From positions 310,001 through 374,000 of the forward strand of contig NZ_JANUFF010000004.1 in NCBI RefSeq assembly GCF_024806495.1: a stretch of 64,000 nt of DNA, given 5' to 3'. This document shows, one piece after another, positions 46,169-54,495 of the stretch. Source of the DNA: Chryseobacterium sp. JUb7. GTDB lineage: Bacteria; Bacteroidota; Bacteroidia; Flavobacteriales; Weeksellaceae. Every line of letters begins with the position of its first letter. The stretch's first letter is position 1. Position numbers and translations under genes: made by a program. The notes beneath the pieces were generated by a model that was not told the origin of the DNA, searched no databases, and was given only the letters and a program-made list of their open reading frames with translations.

Positions 46169-46657
46169 TTAAAGTTTTTGTGTGAATAGAAGCTGTCTTC
46201 CTGTATTGGTTACTTTTTCAATTTTTACCATCTGAATATTCTCAGAATGTACATATCTTATACTGAATTCGGCATTTTGTAAAGAGACTTTATTTCTGCT
46301 GATGGTATCTTCATAGACTTCCATAACCGGATTCAGAGGATCTTCCACAATTTGTTTCACCACCTCCTTACCTCTCGTATCTGTCAAAGAGATTACAAAG
46401 TCGCCAACCTTCAACTCTTCTTCATCAAAAACAGGATTTGATTTCAGTTTTCCGCTGACCATTTTTTTATCTTCCAAAATGATTTTTTCAGTATTCGAAG
46501 TATTTTTCTCAACTTTAAAAAACAGATAAACGATCTTATCACTTCCTTTTAAATGAAATGTTTCCTTCCCGACATCATTGTTATTTAACAATTTAGTTTG
46601 CAGAAAATTACAAAAAACCATAACGGGAACCGTTAATAGAATAAATAAATTTTTCAT
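46169..46657 (-). CDS. Exported protein coupled to M64 peptidase, unknown function
   Basis: A 162-residue protein with a hydrophobic N-terminus (MKNLFILLTVPVMVFCNF) that could be a signal peptide; a Cys at 16 sits in VFCNF, which is not a good lipobox. The rest is beta-rich and charged (KGSDKIVYLFFKVEKNTSNT, VGDFVISLTDTRGKEVVK). It is the first gene of the pair with the M64 peptidase and may be an inhibitor, chaperone or substrate of it. I do not recognise the family. Divergent from ruvC. Confidence 0.6.
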   Translation of the reverse strand: MKNLFILLTVPVMVFCNFLQTKLLNNNDVGKETFHLKGSDKIVYLFFKVEKNTSNTEKIILEDKKMVSGKLKSNPVFDEEELKVGDFVISLTDTRGKEVVKQIVEDPLNPVMEVYEDTISRNKVSLQNAEFSIRYVHSENIQMVKIEKVTNTGRQLLFTQKL

Positions 46658-46745
46658 GATTATTTTTTATTAAAGTTAAAAAAGATTTCAATGCCTTTTT
46701 CCTATTTTAACTCTTTTTTTCATCGCTAAGAAAAATTAGAAGCCC

Positions 46746-46753
46746 TATCTTTG
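46746..46753 (+). promoter_or_regulatory. Bacteroidota -7 promoter element (ruvC), nearly leaderless
   Basis: TATCTTTG ends 5 bases before the ruvC ATG at 46759. With a start site about 5-8 bases after the motif the transcript would begin at or within a few bases of the ATG. Confidence 0.55.
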
Positions 46754-46758
46754 GCGCA

Positions 46759-47313
46759 ATGATTTCAGAAAAAATAATTTTGGGCATAGATCCGGGAACT
46801 ACCGTAATGGGATTTGGGATTATTTCCGTTAAAAAAGGTAAAATGGAAATGATTTCCATTCATGAACTTTTACTTAAAAAGTACCCGAATCACGAAACGA
46901 AGCTTAAATATATCTTTGATAAGACGTTAGCATTAATTGACGAATTTCATCCTGATGAGGTCGCATTGGAGGCTCCTTTTTATGGAAAAAATGTTCAGAG
47001 TATGCTTAAGCTTGGGCGCGCACAGGGTGTTGCTATGGCAGCTAGCTTATACCGGAATATTCCTATTACCGAATATTCTCCTAAAAAGATAAAAATGGCG
47101 ATCACCGGAAACGGAAATGCGAGTAAAGAGCAGGTAGCGGGAATGCTTCAGAATTTATTGGGTCTTAAAGAATTTCCAACAAAATATCTTGATGCCTCCG
47201 ACGGATTGGCCGTGGCAGTCTGTCATCACTTTAATTCAGGAACGATTTCCGATACAAAAGGATATACAGGCTGGGCAAGCTTTTTAAAACAAAATCCGGA
47301 TCGTTTAAAATAA
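46759..47313 (+). CDS. ruvC: Crossover junction endodeoxyribonuclease RuvC
   Basis: A 184-residue Holliday junction resolvase that cuts junctions brought by RuvAB. The first acidic residue is in ILGIDPGTTVMGFG (Asp11), the second in DEVALEAPFYGKN (Glu near residue 70), and the last pair in LDASDGLAVAVCHH near the end. The MISEKIILGIDPG start is typical. Its length is normal. The stop lies inside the terminator hairpin that follows, and the -7 motif is almost against the ATG, so the whole gene is packed with no slack at either end. Confidence 0.97.
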   Translation: MISEKIILGIDPGTTVMGFGIISVKKGKMEMISIHELLLKKYPNHETKLKYIFDKTLALIDEFHPDEVALEAPFYGKNVQSMLKLGRAQGVAMAASLYRNIPITEYSPKKIKMAITGNGNASKEQVAGMLQNLLGLKEFPTKYLDASDGLAVAVCHHFNSGTISDTKGYTGWASFLKQNPDRLK

Positions 47314-47327
47314 CATCCGGATTTTTT
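47291..47327. terminator. Terminator overlapping the ruvC stop
   Basis: An 11-bp perfect stem (47291-47301 with 47315-47325) is followed by a T run. The ruvC TAA at 47311-47313 is in the loop side, so the last codons are part of the hairpin. Confidence 0.78.
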
Positions 47328-47329
47328 TA

Positions 47330-47740
47330 TTATTTGGCTTTATATTCTGCAGGAGTAACATTGAAGTCTGCGGTAAGTTTCCCGTTTTTATCGTAATAAG
47401 AGTATTTAAGTACAACATCATTATCACGGAACTCCTGTAAATCAGCAGAAGTTTTTACGGCTTGTAAAGCGCCTTCTTTAGCTTCTTTTTTAAAAGTCTC
47501 TATTTGCTCCGGCGTTACATTTTCTTTCACATCATCTGTCAGCGTATAATTATATTTAAATACCTTGTTAGGCTCTGTAGAAACACTGTCTAAACGTATT
47601 CCGTCATTAAGAATCTGAGGCGTAAGTTTGTTCATGCTTGCGGCGGCTTCTTTAAGCTCATCATCAATTGTTTTTTCTTTTTTACATGAAACTACAATTA
47701 ATAGAAGTAAAACCAATGAAAACTTTACTACATTTTTCAT
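47330..47740 (-). CDS. Small lipoprotein, unknown function
   Basis: A 136-residue protein with a lipoprotein signal (FSLVLLLLIVVSCKKEK, Cys near residue 19). The mature part has an alpha-helix (DDELKEAAASMNKL) then beta strands (KVFKYNYTLTDD and VVLKYSYYDKNGKLTADF). The pattern resembles a single cystatin-like or BPS-like small fold, but no family is recognised. It is convergent with ruvC, whose terminator it shares. Confidence 0.68.
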   Translation of the reverse strand: MKNVVKFSLVLLLLIVVSCKKEKTIDDELKEAAASMNKLTPQILNDGIRLDSVSTEPNKVFKYNYTLTDDVKENVTPEQIETFKKEAKEGALQAVKTSADLQEFRDNDVVLKYSYYDKNGKLTADFNVTPAEYKAK

Positions 47741-47817
47741 AATTTAAAGATTTTGAGTTTGATATTTAAAGATAGGATTATTTAAATAAACAGATATTGT
47801 ACTTTCTTATAAAGTGT

Positions 47818-48279
47818 TTACTGTTTTTCATAAGTATCTTCAATTTCCCTCACCTTACCATCAAGAATATCACTGTAGCGTATTGAAAATTTATTCTCGG
47901 AAAGAATTTCATATTGTTCTGTTTTCTTTAAATCGCCTTCCCAATAAGAAAAACAGCATTCATTTATACTGATCTTTATTGGACCTCCTGAACTCTTGAC
48001 AGAACAGTCTTTACCCGTAGCATAATTTTTAGTCAGAAACCAGTTTCCGTTTTCTTTCTTAAATACCAGAGTATATTTTTTCATGCAATCATGTGAAGGA
48101 TATATTTTTTTCTCATTCCCTTCAGAATATTTCTGATCCACAAATCTCCAGCTTCCGGTAAAATAATGCGCATTATTTTTTACAGATATTTCAGGTTTGT
48201 TTTTTAATTGTTTTTTGGTCTGCGACTGACAAGAGCATATCAGCAGGCACAATAAGAAACAACTTATTACTTTAGCCAT
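47818..48279 (-). CDS. Lipoprotein, unknown function
   Basis: A 153-residue protein. The ATG at 48279 gives MAKVISCFLLCLLICSCQSQ, a good lipobox with Cys near residue 17; the longer frame from 48300 would start within the terminator of the upstream gene. The mature part has two Cys pairs (HDCMKK, KDCSVK and NECCFSYW) that may form disulfides, and a segment GSWRFVDQKYSEGNEKK like a lipocalin-type 'GxW' start. Family unknown. Confidence 0.65.
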   Translation of the reverse strand: MAKVISCFLLCLLICSCQSQTKKQLKNKPEISVKNNAHYFTGSWRFVDQKYSEGNEKKIYPSHDCMKKYTLVFKKENGNWFLTKNYATGKDCSVKSSGGPIKISINECCFSYWEGDLKKTEQYEILSENKFSIRYSDILDGKVREIEDTYEKQ

Positions 48280-48300
48280 ATTTAAAGATATTATCAACAA

Positions 48301-48330
48301 AAAATAAGCCCTTAGAAAAGGGCTTATTTT
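48301..48330 (-). terminator. Terminator after M43 protease gene (reverse)
   Basis: A perfect 13-bp stem (48301-48313 with 48318-48330, loop AGAA) lies just downstream of the M43 stop at 48334 on the reverse strand, with a T-rich tail. Confidence 0.85.
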
Positions 48331-48333
48331 ATA

Positions 48334-50229
48334 TTAGTTATTAAAAAATTTCTTAGAATCTTTTTTATCTGAATAATTAATAATATATGCTCCTTTTACT
48401 AATTCCTGGTTGATCTGAACTTCATTTGTTTTAGAATTCCCCTGTTGAATAAGTTTTCCGCTTAGGTCATATATTTGATAGTTTCCGAATATCTTATTCT
48501 TGGCTCCGGCCAGTCTAAGTTTATTCTCGCTCTTTATATATACAATCTTAGTATCCGAATGATCTTTAACCTCAGATGTTCCTAAATTATCCAGAATTTT
48601 CACTGCATAATCTTCCATCTGACCATATTGCAACTGAGAACATGCCGTAAAATCAGGAAGCGCAGCTGAACCAAATGTTGCAGCATCTACTGCTATTCTC
48701 ATTCGTAAATAAGTATTTTTCACAGCCGATGCAGGCGGAGTAATGTTATTGGTAAGCGTTATGGTTGCTCCCGAAGCCATTGCCGTTGCTGATGTATTGT
48801 TAACAACCAGTTCAGACTCTTCAAATGCCCCGTTATTATTATAATCTATCCAAACCTTTGTTCTGAACTTATCAGACTGTGAAAAGCCGTTCATATAGGT
48901 TACTTTTAGCGGAGTACTTGTATTTGATGCAATATCCGTATAATAAGCAGGTCTTATACAAGTAGCTGTAGAATAATCTGCATAATAAACCGGAGAAGCC
49001 TCATCTGAGTCATATCCGTTTGTCATACTGCTGATCGATGCAAAATTAACTTTATAAGGACCTATGGCATAATTATTATTCGTAGGATGAACAATTCCTG
49101 CCGGATTACACTGCGCTGCAATAACAGAAACAGGAGAAGGAATAACTACAGAAGGATCTTTTCCTGCAGTGGAATTAAGTAGATTTTTTCTGTATTCCAT
49201 CATTAACAATACAGCTCTGTCTCTTTGTCCATCAGTAAATTTACGTTCCACATTCGTGTAGTTCATGATATTATACTGAGTTCCGTCATAGTTTTGCCCC
49301 GTACAAGGATCTGTTGCAGAATTATTAGGAACCGACATTCCATACATACTTCTTGATGGCGAAGTATCACAAACTCTGTCACCGTCTGTTGCGCAATTAT
49401 TATTAACAGGACAAGATGTCTGGCTCGTGTAAGAAACTCCTTGGAAGGTATGATAAAGACCGAACGCATGTCCCAACTCGTGCGTCAGCGTCGTATCATT
49501 TGAATTTTTTATAGTCGCTACCTTCATGAAACTTTCATAGCTGTAATCATAAGTATCCGGGAACATTGCATATCCCATAAGACCATACGAAAGCTGCTGC
49601 TGTCCGTCAAAACCAATCACTACATAGATATTAAAATAAGACGTTTCCGGCCAGTGTGGTGCCAGCTGACTTTTGATTTCGTAATCAGCTGCCCCGCTAT
49701 TCCCCTGCATTTTCACTCCATAATTATCATAAGAAGGAAGTGTACTCCCGTTATATCTTACAATACCTGTTGTAGGAGTACAGTTTGGAGCCCTTTTTGC
49801 CAATACAAGCCTAAACGGCATTACAGCGCCACCCGTAGGCCCCGAACCTTCCGGATAAAAACCGTTACCATACGTAGTCGCATACATTTTGTTGGCTCTG
49901 TCGATCCAGTTGATGATTTCCTGATCTGTCAACGCCAAATTAGAATTTGCAGAAGCCTGAGACTCAATCACGTGCACGACAACAGGGATCTCGTAAATTT
50001 GTCCTGTATAAAGACCGTTCCATGATGTTGTAGCTCCTACTTTGTTTAGAGAAGACTGTTTGTTGATATTAGCAAGGTTCAAATCAACCTCTTCTCTTTT
50101 TTTCTTAAAATCTGGATATCGGTTATCCATTTTCTTCATAACGACATCAAATCCACATTCTTTTTGTTGATTTTGGGAAAATGCATTAATAAAAAACATT
50201 AACGTAATAAAAATAATAATTTTCTTCAT
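48334..50229 (-). CDS. M43 (pappalysin-type) metalloprotease, T9SS type A
   Basis: A 631-residue secreted protease with a signal peptide (MKKIIIFITLMFFINAFSQ). The zinc motif is HELGHAFGLYHTF (HExxHxxGxxH, near residue 250), typical of the metzincin family M43, with cysteines in the following loop (CPVNNNCATDGDRVCDTSPS). A GEVED-type beta domain follows (VWIDYNNNGAFEESELV, and the Cys-containing ACSQLQYGQMEDYAVKI), then a type A sorting domain (FGNYQIYDLSGKLIQQG). It should act outside the cell. A paralogue of the same plan lies at 58063-59946 on the same strand, so the toxin-tip region is bracketed by the pair. Confidence 0.92.
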   Translation of the reverse strand: MKKIIIFITLMFFINAFSQNQQKECGFDVVMKKMDNRYPDFKKKREEVDLNLANINKQSSLNKVGATTSWNGLYTGQIYEIPVVVHVIESQASANSNLALTDQEIINWIDRANKMYATTYGNGFYPEGSGPTGGAVMPFRLVLAKRAPNCTPTTGIVRYNGSTLPSYDNYGVKMQGNSGAADYEIKSQLAPHWPETSYFNIYVVIGFDGQQQLSYGLMGYAMFPDTYDYSYESFMKVATIKNSNDTTLTHELGHAFGLYHTFQGVSYTSQTSCPVNNNCATDGDRVCDTSPSRSMYGMSVPNNSATDPCTGQNYDGTQYNIMNYTNVERKFTDGQRDRAVLLMMEYRKNLLNSTAGKDPSVVIPSPVSVIAAQCNPAGIVHPTNNNYAIGPYKVNFASISSMTNGYDSDEASPVYYADYSTATCIRPAYYTDIASNTSTPLKVTYMNGFSQSDKFRTKVWIDYNNNGAFEESELVVNNTSATAMASGATITLTNNITPPASAVKNTYLRMRIAVDAATFGSAALPDFTACSQLQYGQMEDYAVKILDNLGTSEVKDHSDTKIVYIKSENKLRLAGAKNKIFGNYQIYDLSGKLIQQGNSKTNEVQINQELVKGAYIINYSDKKDSKKFFNN

Positions 50230-50432
50230 CTTTTATATTTTTGTTGTTTTATTGTCAGCAAAACTATATTTTTTTTATCAAAATGCAAATTAAAATTTAA
50301 AAAAAGAGCCTTAGAAATCACCAAATTTTGACATAAATATATAAATCACTCTATTTCAGTATAATAAAAACAAATTCAATCTTACTTGGTAAAACATAAT
50401 ACTATCTTTAACATTGGTATGATTTTTAGTAT

Positions 50433-50440
50433 TACATTTG
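50433..50440 (+). promoter_or_regulatory. Bacteroidota -7 promoter element (DUF4407 gene)
   Basis: TACATTTG lies 15 bases before the ATG at 50456, with a TTG about 16 bases further upstream as a possible -33. The TTG start at 50438 would be in the motif. Confidence 0.6.
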
Positions 50441-50455
50441 TATAAATTTTCTATC

Positions 50456-51526
50456 ATGAAAAACAACCAACAAACTATAAATCAAGTGAATCATCCCATC
50501 AATTGGTTCCAAAAATTTCTGCTGATATGCTCTGGCGGAAATGTACATATACTAAGAAAAACGCCAAGTGAATGGAATAAATTTTCGGGCATTGGAGGCA
50601 TTGTTCTTTTTACGGCGATATTTGCTACACTTTCTGCAGGCTATGCGATGTACACTGTATTTGACAATATCTGGACATCCATCGGTTTTGGAATTTTATG
50701 GGGATTAATGATTTTTAATCTGGACCGCTATATCGTTTCCTCTATCAAAAAGACTGGAACCTGGTGGAATCAGATCTTAATGGCAATTCCACGTCTGATT
50801 CTGGCCACCTTTTTAGGAATCATTATTTCTAAACCTTTGGAACTTAAAATATTTGAAAAAGAGGTGAACAAACAGTTAAATACCATCATCCAAAGAAACA
50901 AAAAACAGCTTCAGGGTGAGATGAGCGGACGAATTCTTCAGCAAAGCGGACCTTTTGAAACCGAAAAAAAGCAGATTTCAGAGAAAATTCTACAATATCA
51001 GAAATCTTATGATTCTGCAGCCGTAGAACTTGAAAAAGAAATATTAGGAAAACAATCCGGACTTACCAGTGGGAAGGAAGGCTTTGGACCTAATGCAAAA
51101 CGTAAGCAGGAGCTCAAAGAACAGCGCAGACAGGATCTTGAAAACTATCAAAAACAGGTTGCTCCAAGAATTGAATATTTAGATAAAGAAATATCGAAAG
51201 TCTATACCAATCTGGAAACAGAAAGAAAATCCACAGAAACTTTTGAAGATAAGTTCAATGGATTTGCAGCAAGATTGCAGGCTCTGGATGAGCTCGGTAA
51301 AAATTCTGCAATCATCGGACTTGCTGCTACTTTCATTATGGGACTTTTTATCTGTCTGGAAATTTCTCCGGTTCTGGTAAAACTGATCTCACCCGTTGGA
51401 CCCTATGATTATCTTCTGGAAAAAACTGAAAATGATTTCCGTCTTTATGCTAAAGAAAAAATTGAAAAAGGAAATTTTCTCACCGATTTCAGGATTGAGG
51501 ATTTTAAAGAAAATTTGAGAAAATAA
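50456..51526 (+). CDS. DUF4407 membrane protein
   Basis: A 356-residue protein. Membrane helices are predicted near residues 43-66 (GIVLFTAIFATLSAGYAMYT), 70-88, 105-122 (ILMAIPRLILATFLGIIIS) and 275-297 (AIIGLAATFIMGLFICLEIS). Between the third and fourth lies a long charged coiled coil (about 125-270, rich in Glu, Lys and Gln). This is the DUF4407 layout. The function is not known. The ATG at 50456 is preferred to the TTG upstream. It stands alone with its own promoter and a strong palindromic terminator, and is the last gene before the toxin-tip region. Confidence 0.88.
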   Translation: MKNNQQTINQVNHPINWFQKFLLICSGGNVHILRKTPSEWNKFSGIGGIVLFTAIFATLSAGYAMYTVFDNIWTSIGFGILWGLMIFNLDRYIVSSIKKTGTWWNQILMAIPRLILATFLGIIISKPLELKIFEKEVNKQLNTIIQRNKKQLQGEMSGRILQQSGPFETEKKQISEKILQYQKSYDSAAVELEKEILGKQSGLTSGKEGFGPNAKRKQELKEQRRQDLENYQKQVAPRIEYLDKEISKVYTNLETERKSTETFEDKFNGFAARLQALDELGKNSAIIGLAATFIMGLFICLEISPVLVKLISPVGPYDYLLEKTENDFRLYAKEKIEKGNFLTDFRIEDFKENLRK

Positions 51527-51547
51527 ATACTCTTTGATAGTAGTTAC

Positions 51548-51578
51548 AAAGCTTTCGGAATTCCGAAAGCTTTTTTAT
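51548..51578 (+). terminator. Terminator after DUF4407 gene
   Basis: A perfect 26-base palindrome (51548-51573) followed by TTTTTT, 21 bases after the stop. It separates the DUF4407 transcript from the toxin-tip region. Confidence 0.85.
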
Positions 51579-51644
51579 TACAACCTTTTACAAAATAATT
51601 GCATCTCTATATTTAATACGACACTTTTTGTCGCTTAACAATAA

Positions 51645-51652
51645 TACTTTTG
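51645..51652 (+). promoter_or_regulatory. Possible -7 promoter element at start of the toxin-tip region
   Basis: TACTTTTG matches TAnnTTTG 12 bases before an ATG (51665) that opens the first RHS core fragment. It could be chance, but it would give the first fragment and its immunity gene a promoter in the absence of a parent rhs gene. Confidence 0.35.
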
Positions 51653-52421
51653 TCATTCAATAGTATGGGGAAGGAACTGCAAGAGACTGGTATGTATGAT
51701 TATGAGACAAGGTTTTACATGCCGGATATTGGAAGATGGGGTGTTGTTGATGAACTTGCGGAGAAATTTAGTCGTCATAGTCCATATAATTATGTTGTCA
51801 ATGACCCTATTAATGGTTTTGATCCCGATGGAAGAGATGTAATATTTCTTGCGGATTCTAAGGCTGTTCCTGCAGCAGGGCATGGGGCTGTAATTGTTGG
51901 AAACTCACGAGATGGTTGGTACTATTATTCAATGAATGGACAGGAGAAGGGAGTAGTTCATATGGTGACGCAAAAAATGCGGATGTTGGTACTTTTTTAG
52001 GAAAAGGATTAAGCCCAAAACAGGCAGTGTTAAAAGCACGTGTTATAAATCCAAAAGAGCAACATCATTATGATAAGTATGTTACCATTAAAACCACTAA
52101 GGAAGAAGATGAAAAAATAAAAAGTAAAACAGCAGAAGCTGCCAAAGCAGAAAAATATTGTGTTATTGGGCAGTCATGTGCAAACGTGATGTTAAATGCA
52201 TTCAATAAAATTATAGAGATCAGGACAGATAATGCGTGGTATCTACCAAAACAAGTAAACCCCGCTCCCAATGCAATTATAGATAACTTTGAACGTGGAA
52301 TGAATTATTATAATCGTTTTTTATCTCTTCTGAAAATAAAATAGAACCTCGTAAACAACCAATAATAACTGTTGGACCTTTAGTGCCTATCGATGAAAAT
52401 GGAAAAGAAATAAAAAAATGA
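51650..52421 (+). pseudogene. Orphan RHS tip A: core fragment plus papain-like effector, frameshifted
   Basis: The first frame holds the end of an RHS-associated core (GKELQETGMYDYETRFYMPD, then GRWGVVDELAEK and DPDGRDV) with no upstream RHS repeats. It runs into an effector (HGAVIVGNSRDGWYYYSMNG) that then shifts one base to continue as TGEGSSSYGDAKNADVGTFL in another frame near 51938-51945, and shifts again near 52320-52335 to IEPRKQPIITVGPLVPIDEN. The final frame stops at 52421, overlapping the next start (ATGA). The His in HGAVIVG and the Cys in GQSCANV, in His-before-Cys order, suggest a permuted papain-like (NlpC/P60 or LRAT-type) fold. Both shifts fit one-base deletions. Confidence 0.72.
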
Positions 52422-52906
52422 AAAAAATAGCAATTGTTTTTACGGGGCTATGCTTGATTGGTATCCTATTATATTATTTATTCGGCTTATTATCTTCTGC
52501 TGTTGGATGGTATGGTTACCAAAAATGGAAATATAGAGTCGGAACCGATATAATTAATGAATCAAAAGATAGAAAAATTTTTGTGAAAGCATTAAATTAT
52601 AAAATTGTTGATTCAAGTAATTTAAAAGGATTTCATTTTAGACCATATATTGAAAAAGGATTTAGATATGGCTATCATTCTATGGAAGAAACAAGAATTG
52701 ATACTTATACTAAATATCCATACAATTTGAGTTATGAAAGAAATAAAAAAGATTTTATTGTATTAAATATTTTTCCAGAGGATAGAGTGAAATTAGATAG
52801 TTCAGATGTAAATTGGGGGTATTTAAAGCAACCATATTTACAAGATACCATTAGAATAAAGATTGAAGGGGTTACAAATCAGAAAGGTATAATAAAAATA
52901 TGGTAA
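52418..52906 (+). CDS. Probable immunity protein A (membrane-anchored)
   Basis: A 162-residue protein with one N-terminal membrane helix (IAIVFTGLCLIGILLYYLFGLLSSAV, an uncleaved anchor or a long signal), then a mostly beta periplasmic-looking domain (GYQKWKYRVGTDIINESKDR, WGYLKQPYLQDTIRIKIEG). It overlaps the last codon of tip A by four bases, the placement expected of a cognate immunity gene. It is intact although tip A has two frameshifts. I do not recognise the family; the immunity role is inferred only from position and pairing. Confidence 0.6.
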   Translation: MKKIAIVFTGLCLIGILLYYLFGLLSSAVGWYGYQKWKYRVGTDIINESKDRKIFVKALNYKIVDSSNLKGFHFRPYIEKGFRYGYHSMEETRIDTYTKYPYNLSYERNKKDFIVLNIFPEDRVKLDSSDVNWGYLKQPYLQDTIRIKIEGVTNQKGIIKIW

Positions 52907-52921
52907 AATCATTCTGCGACG

Positions 52922-53814
52922 TATAAGAACTACAAGTATAACGGCAAGGAGTTGCAGGAGACGGGAATGTATATGCCGGATATTGGTAGATGGGCGTTGT
53001 AGATCCCAAAAATGAATTATTAGAAAGTTCTTCACCATATGTTTATGCTTTAAATAGTCCGATATTATATCTCGATAAAGATGGGGAATTACCAATTTTA
53101 ATCAATGGCAGAGTCGAATCAGATTCTGAAAGAGGAAATGCAAGCTATTGGTCGCAGGAAATTATAAATACAATTAAAGGAGCTGGTATTGCAAATCCTG
53201 GTGGGCAGTTTCATTTTGTAGATGGAGATAGATATACAGGACAAAACTTATTTGGCGATTGGAGTATGTGAAACGGAAGCAATATAGGAGGAAATACACC
53301 TGAAAACAGAATTGCGGCAGGCAGAATCGCTATGAATAATGCTGAATTCCAAAATATTTTATCTAAACTTGCAAGAGATCCTAAAACTGGAAAAATAATA
53401 GAAAAAATACAAATATATACTCATAGTAGAGGAGCTGCTTTTGGACAAGGTTATTCAGAGCGTTTAGTTCGCATGATTAAAGAAAATGCTGATCTTTTTG
53501 CTGATCCAGATAATGTTGTTGAATTTTCTTACAATATGGCTCCTCACCAATCCGGAAGATTAAAAGCTATTGATGGAATTCCCACCTATACAGAAGATGA
53601 TCTTTCGGGAAATAGAATGAAAGGTGTTAAAGCTGCTTTTACTTCTGATCAAGGAAAAGGTATAAAAAATGCACATACAATTAAGCCTTTCGGTAAGGAT
53701 TTGTCAACATTTACAGCATCCTTTAATAAAGGGAAAACTATTCAAAATATCATTAATGATTTTGTAAAAACAATGAAAGCTAAATATAATATAACCGTAA
53801 CAGTTGTACAATGA
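52922..53814 (+). pseudogene. Orphan RHS tip B: core fragment plus lipase-like effector
   Basis: The unit opens YKYNGKELQETGMYMPDIGR, where seven residues (DYGARFY in other copies) are cleanly missing, and shifts one base at about 52994 to continue as GVVDPKNELLESSSPYVYAL. The frame then stops at a TGA (53269-53271) inside the effector and resumes in phase for 180 codons to 53814. The effector contains YTHSRGAAFGQGYSERL, a nucleophile-elbow-like HSRGA, and later APHQSGRLKAIDG, which suggests an alpha/beta hydrolase (lipase-like) toxin. A segment with the ATG at 53332 could still be made. The stop overlaps the next gene's ATG. Confidence 0.68.
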
Positions 53815-54068
53815 AAGCAGTAATAATATTTATATTGAATGCAATGAGTGTTTGGCTAGTTTATTTTTTGTACTCTGTTAATATTTTTTTAATAAACGGA
53901 TCTGGAGCCAGTTACAATAAAAATATTGAGTATTGGAAAATTGGATTTGGATTAGTGGGGATTTTGCATATTTTGTTAATATGGAAATACTTTAATAGCA
54001 AATTGAAATATTTTTCAGTCCCTATCTTAATAATTTTATACTTTTATTTTGGAGTTTACAAGTTGTAA
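53811..54068 (+). CDS. Probable immunity protein B (three-helix membrane protein)
   Basis: An 85-residue membrane protein with three predicted helices (about 4-25, 42-58, 65-82) and almost no soluble part. It overlaps tip B by four bases (ATGA). A small membrane immunity protein would suit a lipase-like toxin that attacks the membrane, but that pairing is inferred from adjacency and overlap. No family recognised. Confidence 0.6.
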   Translation: MKAVIIFILNAMSVWLVYFLYSVNIFLINGSGASYNKNIEYWKIGFGLVGILHILLIWKYFNSKLKYFSVPILIILYFYFGVYKL

Positions 54069-54110
54069 ATAGTGTGTCTCTTCGACAATTTTCAAAAGTT
54101 AATTTCCTTG

Positions 54111-54138
54111 CTGCGCAAAGTCTCCCGACTTTGCGCAG
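54111..54138. repeat. Perfect hairpin after immunity gene B
   Basis: A 12-bp perfect stem (54111-54122 with 54127-54138) and a TCCC loop. It is followed by an AT-rich spacer and a second hairpin, as after immunity gene F (57974-58040). Confidence 0.8.
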
Positions 54139-54150
54139 ATAAAATAAATA

Positions 54151-54187
54151 AAACCCCATCGCAATTGCGATGAGCTTTGTTTTTTTA
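54151..54187 (+). terminator. Terminator-like hairpin after immunity gene B
   Basis: The palindrome CATCGCAATTGCGATG (54157-54172) is followed shortly by a run of T. A similar hairpin (stem core CACCGC/GCGGTG with the same AATT loop) is at 56081-56110 after immunity gene D. Confidence 0.7.
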
Positions 54188-54267
54188 TAGTACTACAATA
54201 TTTTTGATGAATATGAGGAAAGGGAAATTGAGTAGTTTTATGCTAAAATGGGGAATTTCAGAGGTAG

Positions 54268-54495
54268 ATTTATGAATTAGCAAAGGACCTCAGGCTAAAC
54301 ATAAATAGTCCCACTACAATGAGTATATTGGAAAATGCAGATAAAACAGTACAAGAGTTTATATCAACACATAGACAAGGAAGTATAAAGTCAGTTTTTC
54401 CAGCAGAGCATTTAAATAGCACCGTTAAAGAGGCATTGCAAAGCGGTAATACAACTGTACGTAAACTATTAACAGATAGTAGATTTTTAAAATAA
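54268..54495 (+). pseudogene. Orphan toxin tip C (effector tail only)
   Basis: An open frame of 75 codons with no RHS core before it, beginning IYELAKDLRLNINSPTTMSI and ending TVQEFISTHRQGSIKSVFPA, EHLNSTVKEALQSGN, TTVRKLLTDSRFLK. The first 17 codons precede the ATG at 54319, which could be an internal start. The pattern of a SVFP-type loop, a helix and KLLTDxRF at the extreme C-terminus is like tails of nuclease-type polymorphic toxins in Bacteroidota, a weak resemblance. The stop overlaps the next ATG (TAATG at 54493-54497), as toxin and immunity genes often do. Confidence 0.55.
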
